Origin: an uncultured Clostridia bacterium
GTDB lineage: Bacteria > Bacillota > Clostridia > UBA1381
DNA length: 64,000 nucleotides
Assembly: GCA_947627795.1 (NCBI GenBank)
Contig: CANQXJ010000005.1
Span: 1-64,000, forward strand
Direction of reading: 5' to 3'
Part shown: one piece after another, positions 1-9,948 of the stretch
Numbering within the stretch: the first letter of the stretch is position 1
Layout: every line of letters begins with the position of its first letter
Notes under the pieces: generated by a model
Databases searched by the model: none
What the model saw: the letters and a program-made list of their open reading frames with translations, nothing else
What the model was told of the DNA's origin: nothing
Translations under genes and position numbers: made by a program

Positions 1-2464
1 GATTTTCCTCTTCCCTTTCGGTTCTCGCGATGCTTACCACGTTCACGCCCTCGTCAAGACGCATTACGCGCACGCCTTGAGTCTGTCTGCCGTAGGTGCT
101 TATCTCATCGGAATGTATGCGAATAACCACGCCGTCCGAGGTAATCAGCATTATGTCGTCCTCCGGCGTTACCGCTTTCATTCCGGCGAGCTTGCCGGTT
201 TTCTGCGTTATTTTGTATGTGAATACGCCCTTTCCGCCGCGTGTCTGCGCTCTGTACTCATCGAGAGCAGTTTTCTTGCCGTATCCGTTTTCGGTGACGA
301 TTAGAAGCTCCGAATCCTCCTTCGCGAGGCTCGCGCCTATCACGTAATCGCCATTGCGAAGCCGTATGCCGCGAACGCCGCGCGCAACTCTGCCCATCGC
401 GCGTACCTCCGATTCATTGAAGCGTATCGCGTAGCCGTCGTGTGTCGCTATTATCAGATCCTGCTTGCCGTCGGTCAGCTTTACGCGCATAAGCTCGTCG
501 TCCTCGGCAAGCTCTATCGCGCGCAGACCGCCCGCGCGGATCTTCGCAAAGCTCATTAAATCGGTTTTCTTTACCGTGCCGCTCTTGGTGACGAACATTA
601 GGTATTTGCCTTCCTCAAAGCTGTGGATCGGTATCATTGCCGTGATTTTTTCGTCCTGCTCGAGCGGGAGAAGGTTTACTATCGCCATGCCGCGCGCCTG
701 TCTGCCGGCTTCGGGTATCTGGTAGCCCTTGAGCTTATACACAACGCCGCGGTCTGTGAAGAACAGTATGTTGTCGTGGGTGGACGTTGTGAACAGGTGC
801 TCGGGGAAGTCCTCGTCGCGGGTGGTTATGCCCGTTATGCCGCGTCCGCCGCGTCTTTGGCTGCGGTATGTGTCTACCGGCATACGCTTTACGTAACCGT
901 TGTGCGTTACCGTTACGATCGTTTCTTCCTCGTCTATCAAGTCCTCGTCCTCGAAGTCGTTGACCGCCATAGCTATCTCCGTGCGGCGCTCGTCGCCGTA
1001 CTTTTCCTTTATATCGAGAAGGTCTGTCTTGATTATTTCGAGCACGCGCTCCTCATGGGCGAGAATGTCCTCAAGCTCCGCTATTTTTTCGGTAAGGTCG
1101 CTGTATTCGGTTTCTATTTTCTCACGCTCCATGCCGGATAAACGGCCTAATTGCATCTGCACTATCGCCGTCGCCTGCACGTCGTCGAGGCTGAAGCGCT
1201 CGCAGAGAGCCGCTTTCGCTTCGGGGATGCCGCGCGAGGCGCGTATGATGTGGATAGCTTCGTCTATGTTGTCGATTATCAGTATATAGCCCTCCAAGAT
1301 ATGCGCTCTGTCTTTTGCCTTTGTCAGGTCAAAGTTCGTGCGGCGCTTTATTACGTCCTCCTGGTGGGCGATGTAGTGGTCTATCATTTCGCGCAGATTC
1401 AGTATTTTAGGCTGCTTGTCAACAAGGGCGAGCAAAATTACACCGAATGTGTCCTGCATCTGCGTGAATTTGTAGAGGTTGTTGAGCACTACGTTAGGGT
1501 TCGCGTCGCGCTTTAATTTTATGATAAAATGTATGTTTTCGTCGGATTCGTCGCTCGTGGAGGCTATACCTTCGAGCTTGCCGTCGCGGACGAGGTCGTT
1601 TATATGGCGCTCCATGCGCGCCTTGTTTACCTGATACGGGATCTCGGTGACAACTATGCGGCTCGCGCCGTTCGCGTCCTCCTCTATCTCAGCCTTCGCG
1701 CGGACAATTACTCTGCCGCGTCCTGTGGTATACGCCGCGCGGATACCGCTTCTGCCCATTATCACGCCGCCTGTCGGGAAGTCCGGTCCCTGGATATAGT
1801 TCATAAGCTCGTCGATCGTAATCATCGGATCGTCTATTACCGCGATTATTCCGTCTATTACCTCGCCTAAGTTGTGCGAGGGAATTTTCGTCGCCATACC
1901 GACCGCGATACCGTCCGAGCCGTTTACGAGAAGATTCGGGAAACGCGACGGGAGCACGTCAGGCTCTCTCAGTTTATCGTCGTAGTTCGGTACGAAATCG
2001 ACCGTTTCCTTTTCGATATCCGAAAGCATCAGCGCCGAAAGCTTCGACATTTTCGCCTCGGTATAACGATACGCAGCCGCGCCGTCGCCGTCTATCGAGC
2101 CGAAGTTGCCCTTGCCCTGCACGAGCGGATAACGCAGCGAAAAATCCTGTGCCATACGTACCATCGCGTCATACACGGACGAGTCGCCGTGGGGGTGGTA
2201 CTTACCGAGAACATCGCCGACGGTAGCCGCCGATTTCTTGAAATCGTTCTCATAGAGCAGGTTCGATTCGTACATATCGTAGAGAATACGACGGTGAACC
2301 GGCTTCATGCCGTCGCGCACGTCGGGGAGGGCGCGGGCGACGATAACGCTCATCGCGTAGTCGATATAGGACTTGCGCATTTCCCTGTCTAAGTCGACGT
2401 CGACGATTTTTTGGTTTTCGATTATCGACATATCCAGTTCTTTTTCATTTGACTTCTTTGCCAT
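1..2464 (-). CDS. gyrA: DNA gyrase subunit A (3' end outside the window)
   Basis: Type IIA topoisomerase subunit that breaks and rejoins DNA and, with GyrB, adds negative supercoils. About 821 codons are present and the C-terminal end is missing. Reading from ATG at 2464, I see the quinolone-determining region [10 protein letters not shown] with the usual Ser and Asp at the positions matching E. coli 83 and 87, the active-site Tyr in AAAYRYTE, and the GyrA box QRRGGRG in the C-terminal propeller. The GyrA box separates it from ParC, which normally has no such canonical box. The start is fixed by GGAGG seven bases upstream. A promoter lies at 2513-2541. The gene is downstream of the methyltransferase at 2558 but has its own promoter. 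Confidence 0.97.
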   Translation of the reverse strand, partial: MAKKSNEKELDMSIIENQKIVDVDLDREMRKSYIDYAMSVIVARALPDVRDGMKPVHRRILYDMYESNLLYENDFKKSAATVGDVLGKYHPHGDSSVYDAMVRMAQDFSLRYPLVQGKGNFGSIDGDGAAAYRYTEAKMSKLSALMLSDIEKETVDFVPNYDDKLREPDVLPSRFPNLLVNGSDGIAVGMATKIPSHNLGEVIDGIIAVIDDPMITIDELMNYIQGPDFPTGGVIMGRSGIRAAYTTGRGRVIVRAKAEIEEDANGASRIVVTEIPYQVNKARMERHINDLVRDGKLEGIASTSDESDENIHFIIKLKRDANPNVVLNNLYKFTQMQDTFGVILLALVDKQPKILNLREMIDHYIAHQEDVIKRRTNFDLTKAKDRAHILEGYILIIDNIDEAIHIIRASRGIPEAKAALCERFSLDDVQATAIVQMQLGRLSGMEREKIETEYSDLTEKIAELEDILAHEERVLEIIKTDLLDIKEKYGDERRTEIAMAVNDFEDEDLIDEEETIVTVTHNGYVKRMPVDTYRSQRRGGRGITGITTRDEDFPEHLFTTSTHDNILFFTDRGVVYKLKGYQIPEAGRQARGMAIVNLLPLEQDEKITAMIPIHSFEEGKYLMFVTKSGTVKKTDLMSFAKIRAGGLRAIELAEDDELMRVKLTDGKQDLIIATHDGYAIRFNESEVRAMGRVARGVRGIRLRNGDYVIGASLAKEDSELLIVTENGYGKKTALDEYRAQTRGGKGVFTYKITQKTGKLAGMKAVTPEDDIMLITSDGVVIRIHSDEISTYGRQTQGVRVMRLDEGVNVVSIARTEREEEN

Positions 2465-2512
2465 ATTTATCCTCCGAAATTGTTTGATTAAATCACATTA
2501 TATTCATTATAT

Positions 2513-2541
2513 ATTATACCATATTTTTTAAAACTTTGCAA
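2513..2541 (-). promoter_or_regulatory. Predicted sigma-A promoter of gyrA
   Basis: On the minus strand TTGCAA (2536-2541) and TATAAT (2513-2518) are 17 bp apart. TGG directly before the -10 makes it an extended -10 promoter. The predicted transcript would start about 40 bases before the gyrA start codon. Confidence 0.7.
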
Positions 2542-2557
2542 GCGGAAAAATGCCGAA

Positions 2558-3295
2558 TTATCGGCATACAAACACTATTCTTTCGGTATTTTTACTCGGT
2601 TTTTCAAAGGTCGGGGCGGCGTATGTGTCAACGTGTTCAAAGCCCGCTTTTTTGAGCAGATACAAAAGCTCCTTTTCCGAGTACGCGCGCTGAAGGTGGC
2701 GCTCCTCGAAACGGCGGTAATTTTCTCCGTCCTTTACGAAAAACGTCAGCATCATGTCCGAGATTTTTTTGTCCTTCAAATATCGGTTCTGCCATGTATA
2801 GAATATATTTCTGTCCGAATGTACGAAGGTGTTGTCCCCTATTACGTTTTCGAGCTTGTGACGGCTGCTTATGTCGAATATGAAAATTCCGTCCGTATCG
2901 AGAAAGCACGTTTTTATGCGCGTGAATATTTTTAAAAGCGATTCGGGTGAGATTATGTAGTTTACGCCGTCTATCATGCACGTAAACGCGCCCATTGTGC
3001 CGTACAAATCGAGATTTTCCATTTTCTGATTGAGAAACAGCACGTCAAGCCCGACAGCTTTTTCACGCGCGATATTTAGCATATCGGGGCTCGCGTCAAC
3101 TCCTGTCATGTTGTAGCCGCGCTTCGCGAGCGGGATCGTCACGTTTCCCGTGCCGCACGCCAAATCGCATACCAATTCGGGATCTACGTTATACATCGCG
3201 AAGATGTTTTCGATATAATCCGCGATTTTTTCATAGTTCACGTCGCGGCGCATTAAACGGTCGTAAATATAGGCGAAATCGGAATAGCTGCTCAT
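2558..3295 (-). CDS. Class I SAM-dependent methyltransferase, small-molecule type
   Basis: Predicted cytoplasmic methyltransferase of 245 residues; the substrate is unknown. The SAM-binding glycine loop is visible as DLACGTGNVTIPLA near residues 43-56, followed by the acidic end of beta-2 (GVDASPDML). The N-terminus (YSDFAYIYDRLM) is typical of the YqeM-like/Methyltransf_25 group in Firmicutes. Its ATG overlaps the stop codon of the TrpR-like gene in an ATGA, so the two are translationally coupled. Nothing in the sequence identifies the acceptor, so I give no gene name. Confidence 0.85.
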   Translation of the reverse strand: MSSYSDFAYIYDRLMRRDVNYEKIADYIENIFAMYNVDPELVCDLACGTGNVTIPLAKRGYNMTGVDASPDMLNIAREKAVGLDVLFLNQKMENLDLYGTMGAFTCMIDGVNYIISPESLLKIFTRIKTCFLDTDGIFIFDISSRHKLENVIGDNTFVHSDRNIFYTWQNRYLKDKKISDMMLTFFVKDGENYRRFEERHLQRAYSEKELLYLLKKAGFEHVDTYAAPTFEKPSKNTERIVFVCR

Positions 3296-3591
3296 TCTTG
3301 TTCACCCTTATCCTTTAATCTGTTTATCACTATATTATAGCCGTTTTTTCCATAATTTATACAGCGGTTCACGCGGCTTATCGTCGCCGCCGACGCGCCC
3401 GTTTCGGCTTCTATGTCGGTGTATACGCGTCCGTCGCTCAGCATAAGCGCGACCTCCATGCGCTGCGCCATAGAGCGAAGCTCCGAAATAGTGCATAAAT
3501 CGTCGAAAAAACGCCTGCACTCGTCAAGCGTTTTTAATTCGAGCACCGCGTTATACAGCGCGTCAAGGTTTTCGGTTTCCAAACCTTTCAT
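3292..3591 (-). CDS. TrpR-like (YerC/YecD family) regulator
   Basis: A 99-residue protein with the TrpR-type helical fold: the central segment SELRSMAQRMEVALML and the helix-turn-helix TDIEAETGASAATISRVNRC match the YerC/YecD family of Firmicutes DNA-binding proteins. The reading frame is open further upstream to 3675, but I place the start at ATG 3591. That codon has AGGAAAGGAA just upstream and avoids overlap with the GH4 gene ending at 3623. The family's effector is not established, and a role in tryptophan control should not be assumed. It is translationally coupled to the methyltransferase. It lies 32 bp behind the GH4 gene, so it may be part of that transcript. Confidence 0.85.
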   Translation of the reverse strand: MKGLETENLDALYNAVLELKTLDECRRFFDDLCTISELRSMAQRMEVALMLSDGRVYTDIEAETGASAATISRVNRCINYGKNGYNIVINRLKDKGEQE

Positions 3592-3622
3592 GAGACAAAT
3601 TCCTTTCCTAAGTTTGGGTTTT

Positions 3623-4999
3623 TTAGATGTTCCAACCCGGTAGATATGCCTTTGTGTTTTCAAGCATTTCGTCAAACAGCTTCTTTGAATCGCTCAGACT
3701 GCACGTTACGAGCGGATCGTTTATGAACGCCGCGAACGCCAGATCCTTATCGCGCGTTAGAGCCGCTTTTATGATTGTTTCGTGGTTCCCTACGTGGCGC
3801 GCGACCATGTTATGCACCTCGTTGTTCATCCTGCCCGCGCATATCGGCTTTACAGTGTTGTGACGGAATACCGCGTTGGTTTCGACTATCGCGCCCATCG
3901 GGAGGTCGGGAGCCTGTCCGATATTCGGGAGGTTCACGTTTGACACGAGCGTTTTGCAGCCGCAAAGAGCCTGCATCATATTTACGCCCTCCTCGCCCGT
4001 CTTGCGGAGCTTGAACTCCTCCTCGCCCGAGCAGAGCTTCGCGCTTCTTTCAAGTCTGTTTTTTAAATCCTCTTTTCTCCACGCGACGGTCGTAAGCCCG
4101 AACATCCAGCTTTTAACCGTTTCGGGATCGGCAAGATATGTTTTGCCCGGCATGAACTCGGCAAGGTGTCTGTCGCCCGCCGCCGCTATCTCGCCGTAGC
4201 GCTTGAACAGGTCGAATTTTACTCTCTGCGCGCAGGCGAATGTGCTGTTCATCCAGTGGTTCGACTCGTCCTGTATGTAGCCGGATTCGTAGTATTTATC
4301 AACAAATTCCTTGTATACGTCCATTAAGTTTATGTCCCGGTACCACGCGTCCGAGAGCCATGTGAAGTGATTGATGCCCTGCACGTTTACGCTGATGTCG
4401 TTTCTTGTTACGCCCTCTATGCCGCGCATTTCCTTGAGCGCGCACGCGAGAAGCTCCTGCGTCGAGAATACCTCGTGACAGCAGCCGAACGCCTTTATCT
4501 GCGGAAATACCTCGTAGAGCGAGCGAACGCACAGCGACATCGGGTTTGTGTAGTTTATAACCCACGCGTCGGGCGCGTATTCCTTTATCGCTTCCGCTAT
4601 TACCTCGTACATCGGTACCGTGCGGAGCGCTCTTACAAGTCCGCCCGGTCCCGCCGTGTCGCCCACCGACTGGTATATGCCGTATTTTTCGGGCGCGTGA
4701 ACGTCCGATTCCATTTCATCAAACGTCGCGGGAAGAATTGATAATACCGCGAAATCCGCGCCCGTGAGCGCTTCCTTCAATGAGTCCACGGCTTTGTACT
4801 TCCAAGCGCTTTTCGCTCCCTCGGCATACTGCGCCTTATTGCCGATCACCTCGTTCGCTTCCGCTGCTTCGCGGTCAATATCGTAGAGCTTGACCGTGCC
4901 GCATAGCAGATCCTGCGCCGCGAGGTCGCTCATAAGCCCCCACGCCCAGCCGCGCGAGCCGCCGCCGATATATGCTATGGTTATGTTTTTTGTGTCCAT
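3623..4999 (-). CDS. lplD: GH4 glycosidase, CHEV type (probable alpha-galacturonidase)
   Basis: Family GH4 enzymes use NAD+ and a divalent metal to cleave glycosides by oxidation at C3 and elimination. The 458 residues begin with a Rossmann fold (IGGGSRGWAW, 11-20). NYTNPM (149-154) and GINHF (208-212) are the usual metal and substrate segments. The Cys metal-ligand motif reads Cys174-His-Glu-Val (CHEV), which in GH4 marks the alpha-galacturonidases such as Bacillus LplD rather than alpha-galactosidases (CHS) or phospho-glucosidases. I therefore infer cytoplasmic release of galacturonic acid from pectic oligosaccharides. This fits the PL11 lyase, GH53 enzyme and lpl-type importer elsewhere in the window. 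There is no signal peptide. An alternative is a related uronidase activity. Confidence 0.88.
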   Translation of the reverse strand: MDTKNITIAYIGGGSRGWAWGLMSDLAAQDLLCGTVKLYDIDREAAEANEVIGNKAQYAEGAKSAWKYKAVDSLKEALTGADFAVLSILPATFDEMESDVHAPEKYGIYQSVGDTAGPGGLVRALRTVPMYEVIAEAIKEYAPDAWVINYTNPMSLCVRSLYEVFPQIKAFGCCHEVFSTQELLACALKEMRGIEGVTRNDISVNVQGINHFTWLSDAWYRDINLMDVYKEFVDKYYESGYIQDESNHWMNSTFACAQRVKFDLFKRYGEIAAAGDRHLAEFMPGKTYLADPETVKSWMFGLTTVAWRKEDLKNRLERSAKLCSGEEEFKLRKTGEEGVNMMQALCGCKTLVSNVNLPNIGQAPDLPMGAIVETNAVFRHNTVKPICAGRMNNEVHNMVARHVGNHETIIKAALTRDKDLAFAAFINDPLVTCSLSDSKKLFDEMLENTKAYLPGWNI

Positions 5000-5059
5000 T
5001 TTTTGTCGTCTCCTTTTGATTGGTCATTATTGGTATTATATAATTTTTTGAAGAAAATT

Positions 5060-7222
5060 TCAAGATTTTATCCCTTTTTTCTCTCTCTTTTTATAATAAC
5101 GCAGGAAAATCAACGCGGCTATTGTCAGAAGCGTCACCGCGCAGCCCGCTTTTCCGCTTGCCGTGCCTGAATATTTTATCTTTATCTGCTGTGTACCGCT
5201 TTCTGTATTTACGCGGACGACGTTGTTTTCTCCGTTTTCCACGGTCAGCTTATTTCCGTTGTCATCCTTCGCCGTGTAGCCCTTGTAATACAAGAGCGGA
5301 ACCTCCACATAGTCTCCCGCGTCCGCGCCCGAAACCTCGAGCGTTATATTTGTGCCGCGTTTTTTGTAATCCGTTATCGTCACGCCGGAGGTTTCGTATT
5401 TTTCGGGCGTAAGCTCCGATATGGTTGTCCCATAGGGAAAGTATTCGTCATCCCAGCCGGAAGCGTGATCCGGCGGAGCAGATTGTCCAATACGCATCGC
5501 TGCGTCATAATTCGTAGTGTATGCCGTGCCGAATACCGAAAAAGATATTGCGCATATTAAGCAGGTTACACCTATTACAATCTTCTTTGCCGTATCACTC
5601 TTTGCTGCGCTCTGTACCGCCGCGGCGGCAACTATACATATAATCGGCGACGCGAGACTTAAAAATCTCCACGGCATACGCACTGTTCCGGCAAACGCGT
5701 TGAAAAGCTTTGTTTTTTGGAAAAGCTCCGACGGAAACAGGGTAGTTGCCATAAACATTATAAACACCGCGAACAGAAACATCATTTTATTAAAGGAATC
5801 ATCGCGAAGTTTATCCTTTTTACCGAATATGACATACATCGCCGCTATTATAAAGCAGAAGGTTACGCCAACGCCGAGCGAAAGAGACATATCTCCGCGT
5901 ATACCGAGCGGAAGGAGCTGCGAATATCCGAATTTATCATTGAAGAAATTAAACATCTCCGCCGGAATGATTGAATCGGAGAAGTATTCGGTGTTTGCCG
6001 GAGTGTGCTGTATGTTCATATCCGTTCCAAAGTAATAGGTGATAAACGGCAGCAGATACCACGCGTTTATAAGTACGGTTACAGCAGCCGCCTTGATAAG
6101 TCCAAGCCAGCGTTTATCCGATACAATATCCCGCCAAAATACTATCAGCGCAGTAATCGTCATAAGCGCGACAAATATACAGCTTATCACATGCGAATGG
6201 AAAATTGCGCTGCATCCGAGCGCGAATACCCACCATTTTGATTTATCGCCCTTGAAAATTTCGTAAAGACCGAGTATAACTACGGGGAAAAACGTCATCG
6301 CGAGTGTTTCGCCTATTGCAGCTCTGTAAATCATATTTTCTATGCGCCATGTGGAGAGCGTGTATACTATTGCCGCGAACAGTCCGGCGAAGCGTGATTT
6401 TGTTATTTTCTTTGTGCAGCCGTACATGATAAACGCCGTGGCGAGGTTTACCGCGAATAAGAACATTTTATATGCCGTTACAAGCGATACGCCGCAAAGC
6501 CGCAGAAGCGCGGGAAAATACAGAAACAGGCTCGGATATACGCTCGCCGTTATGTAGCCGTAACCGTTATTGTGAGTAGGATCTACGCGTACGGGGAATT
6601 GTCCCGATAAAAGTCCGTCTTTTATACCTTCTATTCTGAACAGGTGAAAATTGAGGTCCTGTCCGTAGCTTAAATAGTCCGAAAAAAGCGGATATGTCGC
6701 GTATACAGAAACCGCTATGAGTGTGATGATAACAGCCAATCGCTTCGGTTCACTGTTTTTTGCAAAATATATATACCCTATATAAAGCAAAAGCGCCGCC
6801 ATCATCAGAGAAATAAAAATGTTGTCGCTAAAAATAGGTATACTCCGTTTAATCTGTACGCTTGATATGGTGGAAGAATTTGATTTTATAATAATTTCAC
6901 TCTCGTCCTTTTTGAGAACCGCCTCAGCTTCTCCGGTTCCTTCGCCGAATTCGCCGCCGTCGGGCTTTGTTATAATAATCTCCGAGCCGCTGTTTGCGGT
7001 GAAGGTATACGTTCCCGCTGGGAGAGACAAATGCGGAGTGTATGAATAGTATCCGTCCGACAAATTGCCGGAGGATATATCGAACGACAACGTATTGTCC
7101 GTAACGGAATTAAGGAGCATCAATATTGTAATAATAACTATGCCTATTACATATATGATAAATCCCCTATTTTTTTCTCCGTTCGGGAATAAATTTTCCT
7201 TTACTGCTTTGATCTTATTCAT
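5060..7222 (-). CDS. GT-C-like membrane protein (PTPS-related family)
   Basis: Large polytopic membrane protein of about 720 residues. An N-terminal membrane segment is followed by an extracytoplasmic beta-rich part (about residues 40-130), many hydrophobic helices, and a soluble C-terminal region before a last helix. The motif QDLNFHLFRIEGIKDGL after the third helix and the following loop match the membrane family named '6-pyruvoyl-tetrahydropterin synthase related'. That name is misleading: the architecture is that of GT-C polyprenyl-phosphate sugar transferases. A TTG at 7240 could start the frame, but GAGG sits correctly before ATG 7222. It is the last gene of the glycosylation locus. Donor and acceptor are unknown. 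Confidence 0.75.
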   Translation of the reverse strand: MNKIKAVKENLFPNGEKNRGFIIYVIGIVIITILMLLNSVTDNTLSFDISSGNLSDGYYSYTPHLSLPAGTYTFTANSGSEIIITKPDGGEFGEGTGEAEAVLKKDESEIIIKSNSSTISSVQIKRSIPIFSDNIFISLMMAALLLYIGYIYFAKNSEPKRLAVIITLIAVSVYATYPLFSDYLSYGQDLNFHLFRIEGIKDGLLSGQFPVRVDPTHNNGYGYITASVYPSLFLYFPALLRLCGVSLVTAYKMFLFAVNLATAFIMYGCTKKITKSRFAGLFAAIVYTLSTWRIENMIYRAAIGETLAMTFFPVVILGLYEIFKGDKSKWWVFALGCSAIFHSHVISCIFVALMTITALIVFWRDIVSDKRWLGLIKAAAVTVLINAWYLLPFITYYFGTDMNIQHTPANTEYFSDSIIPAEMFNFFNDKFGYSQLLPLGIRGDMSLSLGVGVTFCFIIAAMYVIFGKKDKLRDDSFNKMMFLFAVFIMFMATTLFPSELFQKTKLFNAFAGTVRMPWRFLSLASPIICIVAAAAVQSAAKSDTAKKIVIGVTCLICAISFSVFGTAYTTNYDAAMRIGQSAPPDHASGWDDEYFPYGTTISELTPEKYETSGVTITDYKKRGTNITLEVSGADAGDYVEVPLLYYKGYTAKDDNGNKLTVENGENNVVRVNTESGTQQIKIKYSGTASGKAGCAVTLLTIAALIFLRYYKKREKKGIKS

Positions 7223-7262
7223 TTTGTACCTCATTCCCAAATCCGCGCGCCGCGGATTTATT

Positions 7263-8966
7263 TTATTGTTTTTTTGTTACAACCGTGTAATTTACCTGCC
7301 AGCCTTCAAATTGCCTGAAGTCATATTTTGATGTATCGAAATACTGCACCTCGTAATCCGGTACAAGATATACTGCGTTTTCATCGGGCTTTATATTTTC
7401 CGGCAGGATATGTCCGTATATATAGCGCTCCGCATACGGCAGGCGCTCGATTCCGTCCTGTATATTTGTTTTTCCCTGAAAATACTCCGAATCTATTTCG
7501 TGATAATACAGCGTGTAAATCTCGCTTACATCCTTTGAATTCTGAAACTGCGACTCTTCGGTTATATAATATTTATCCGCGTCAACAGTACTCATATATT
7601 CAAGCGCGTCACCGAAGCCGCCAAAAAACAGGCGGTGCGAAAAGCCGACATAGCTCGTATGATACGACGCGAACAGCATCACAAACGCCACGCAGTACGC
7701 CGCGATTCCCGCGAGACCTACGGCGCGCAGTTCGTCAAAAATGAACCGCAGTCCCACGGCGCACAACGCAGCCGCCGTGTAAACAAATATCGCAAGCCGC
7801 CATTCGACCGTTGCAGGAGTAATCAGTCCGATAGCTATGACACCGAGCGTTACAGCCGACAGAAAAGCGGCGGCATGTTTATTTTTGCTCCGAATTACGG
7901 CGAACACGCCGAGAAGCATCAACGGTACCGAGAACAAGAAGTACGTTCCGAATCCGGTTACGCAGAGAATCGACGTGCTCTGACGTATCAAAGCGTTATA
8001 CATTTCCTTAATATTGTTCCATAACTGTGCCGTGGGATTTTCCACAAAGAAAATCATATCGCCGCGTCGCTGACTTTCCGCAAAATAAGGTATTGTGAAT
8101 GGTCCGAGATGGATCGTATCGGCTTTTATAAGATTTATAAACATGCATACAAAAACCGGAAGTGATACAACCGTATATATTGCCGCGCATATCAGGATCG
8201 TTCGTATGTTCGCTTTTTTTGTGACAATCATATACAACGCGAGAAGCACCAGCGTTAACGGGACACAGAACATAGAGAGTGTATATGAATACATTGTAAT
8301 CCCGAACAAAACCATTGACAGATACAACAGCTTTTTGTTCTTAAACCCGCGGTTCAGAAAATATGTTGATATGATAAACATATGCGGCATAGTGTATGCG
8401 TCGAGCGCCCAGCGGCTCTGCAAAAAATACAGTGGGTTTATCGCAATAAGGAACGCCGCGATTAACGCTGTCTTTTTATCAAATAAATCCTTTATCAGCA
8501 GCGTGAAGCACACTCCCGCGCCTATGCTCAACAGAAGCATAGGAAGCCGCGTTGCTAACGGTGTCAATCCAAAAATTTTCACAAACGGCGCTGTTATATA
8601 AGCGAGCAGCGCGCTTTGCTGCGCCTTTTTCCACGCCTGCATCTGAACGGGAAGAGACATTCTGTAATGGTCTGTTCCGTGGTCGGCGAGAGCCTTCGCG
8701 TCGACTGCGGACATAGCTTCGTCATAGTGTATTCCGGCCGGAACCGCTCCGAATTTATACAGGCGAACCGCCAAACCGACCACTCCTATAACGGCAAACG
8801 CAATATAATACACGCTTTCACGCATGGCTGCTCTTTTAAGCGGCTGATGCCTTTTGTCATAAATAAGCATTTTTAATATTGCCGCCAGTCCAAGAAAAAT
8901 AAACAAAACGGTAAAACAATAATTGACAATATCAATATGCTCCGTCAAACCAGTAAATAAATTCAT
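7263..8966 (-). CDS. GT-C glycosyltransferase, ArnT/PMT-like (copy 1)
   Basis: Integral membrane transferase of 567 residues with about 12 hydrophobic segments, expected to move a sugar from a polyprenyl-phosphate donor to an acceptor outside the membrane. The first outer loop carries the acidic pair Asp82-Glu83 in HYDEAMSAVDAKAL, the position of the catalytic Asp in ArnT and PMT enzymes. It is clearly paralogous to the gene at 9949-11613: both have the ALAD segment, LQSRWALD, and a C-terminal DADK(I/Y)YIT...VSEI region. It sits just downstream of a frameshifted GT2 gene that would be its natural donor-making partner. Acceptor (teichoic acid, lipid or protein) is unknown. Confidence 0.82.
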   Translation of the reverse strand: MNLFTGLTEHIDIVNYCFTVLFIFLGLAAILKMLIYDKRHQPLKRAAMRESVYYIAFAVIGVVGLAVRLYKFGAVPAGIHYDEAMSAVDAKALADHGTDHYRMSLPVQMQAWKKAQQSALLAYITAPFVKIFGLTPLATRLPMLLLSIGAGVCFTLLIKDLFDKKTALIAAFLIAINPLYFLQSRWALDAYTMPHMFIISTYFLNRGFKNKKLLYLSMVLFGITMYSYTLSMFCVPLTLVLLALYMIVTKKANIRTILICAAIYTVVSLPVFVCMFINLIKADTIHLGPFTIPYFAESQRRGDMIFFVENPTAQLWNNIKEMYNALIRQSTSILCVTGFGTYFLFSVPLMLLGVFAVIRSKNKHAAAFLSAVTLGVIAIGLITPATVEWRLAIFVYTAAALCAVGLRFIFDELRAVGLAGIAAYCVAFVMLFASYHTSYVGFSHRLFFGGFGDALEYMSTVDADKYYITEESQFQNSKDVSEIYTLYYHEIDSEYFQGKTNIQDGIERLPYAERYIYGHILPENIKPDENAVYLVPDYEVQYFDTSKYDFRQFEGWQVNYTVVTKKQ

Positions 8967-9001
8967 CTGTCTTGTCCTCCCGTCACTTGAATCTGAGGTT
9001 A

Positions 9002-9939
9002 TCAGCGTTGTTTTAGCGATATAACATTTGTTTCTTTTGTTATATAAATAGGTCTTCTTTTAACCTCGAGATATGTTTTCGCGAGATATTGCCCCAAAAC
9101 TCCTATACAGAAAAGCTGTATTCCGCTTATCAGGAGCAGTATACATATCGTAGACGACCAGCCGTAGGCGCTGCCGCCCCATACGAGCTGCCTTACTATT
9201 ACGAATATTATTCCGGCGAGCGAGATAGCGAACAGCAGCATTCCCATAAACGCCGCTATTGTCAGCGGCATCGTGGAAAAGCCGACTATACCGTCTATCG
9301 AGTATTTGAAAACGACCACTTTGTTTCGCCCGCAACGCGCTCGCGGTTTTCAAATTCGAGCCATTTTACATTGTAGCCCACCCACGCGAATATGCCCTTT
9401 GAAAAGCGGTTGTACTCGCAAAGGCTCAGTATGCTTTGCGTCATTTGGCGCGTCATCATGCGGAAATCACGCGCTCCGTCGGCTATTTCGGTCTGCGATA
9501 TCTTATTTATCAGCTTGTAGAAGCAGCGCGCGAAAAACGAGCGGATCTTCGCTTCGCCTTTGCGGTTTACGCGTCTTGACGCGACGCAGTCGTATTCGCC
9601 GCTTTTTAAATTATCGTACATCTCGGCGAGAAGCTCGGGCGGATCCTGCAAATCCACGTCCATTATCGCGACGTAATCGCCCGACGCGTACTCCATGCCT
9701 GCGTACATCGCGCTTTCCTTGCCGAAATTGCGCGAAAATGAAACATATTTAACTCTGCCGTCCCGCTGTGCAAGCTCTTTTATGACGTCGATCGTCTTAT
9801 CCTTTGAGCCGTCGTTTACGAAAATATATTCAAACTCCGCGCCGCTTATCTTTGCCGCCGTCTCGGTGACGGCTTTATAAAACGCCGGTATCGCTTCCTG
9901 CTCGTTGTAGCACGGAACTATAATGCTTATTTTATCCAT
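9002..9939 (-). pseudogene. GT2 polyprenyl-phosphate sugar synthase, frameshifted
   Basis: GtrB/DPM1-like enzyme that would load a sugar onto a polyprenyl phosphate. The catalytic part runs from ATG 9939 (IIVPCYNEQEA, nucleotide-binding DGSKDKT, metal motif DVDLQDP) to WSF, then leaves frame and stops at 9295. The second frame continues with the two C-terminal membrane helices (FKYSIDGIVGFS onward) to 9002. Compared with the intact GT2 at 11597-12541, four residues are missing between KWS and FKYS and the frame changes, as a 10-bp deletion would produce. The junction is at TTTT (minus strand, 9309-9312). It could be a null allele, a phase-variable state or an assembly error. The downstream piece has its own GTG (9319) but no convincing ribosome binding site. 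Confidence 0.85.
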
Positions 9940-9948
9940 TTGTGCCGC

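Noticed and set aside
1-2392. Series of long plus-strand open frames across the gyrA region
   Set aside because: They are antisense shadows of gyrA, caused by its codon composition. They have Arg/Tyr/Val-rich products and no ribosome sites.
5060-7222. Pterin-synthesis enzyme, as the family name suggests
   Set aside because: The protein is polytopic and lacks the PTPS zinc histidines. The family name is a historical label; context and topology point to GT-C glycosyl transfer.
9002-9319. Independent small membrane protein gene
   Set aside because: Its sequence is the exact C-terminal continuation (two helices) of the GT2 enzyme upstream. It has no good ribosome site.
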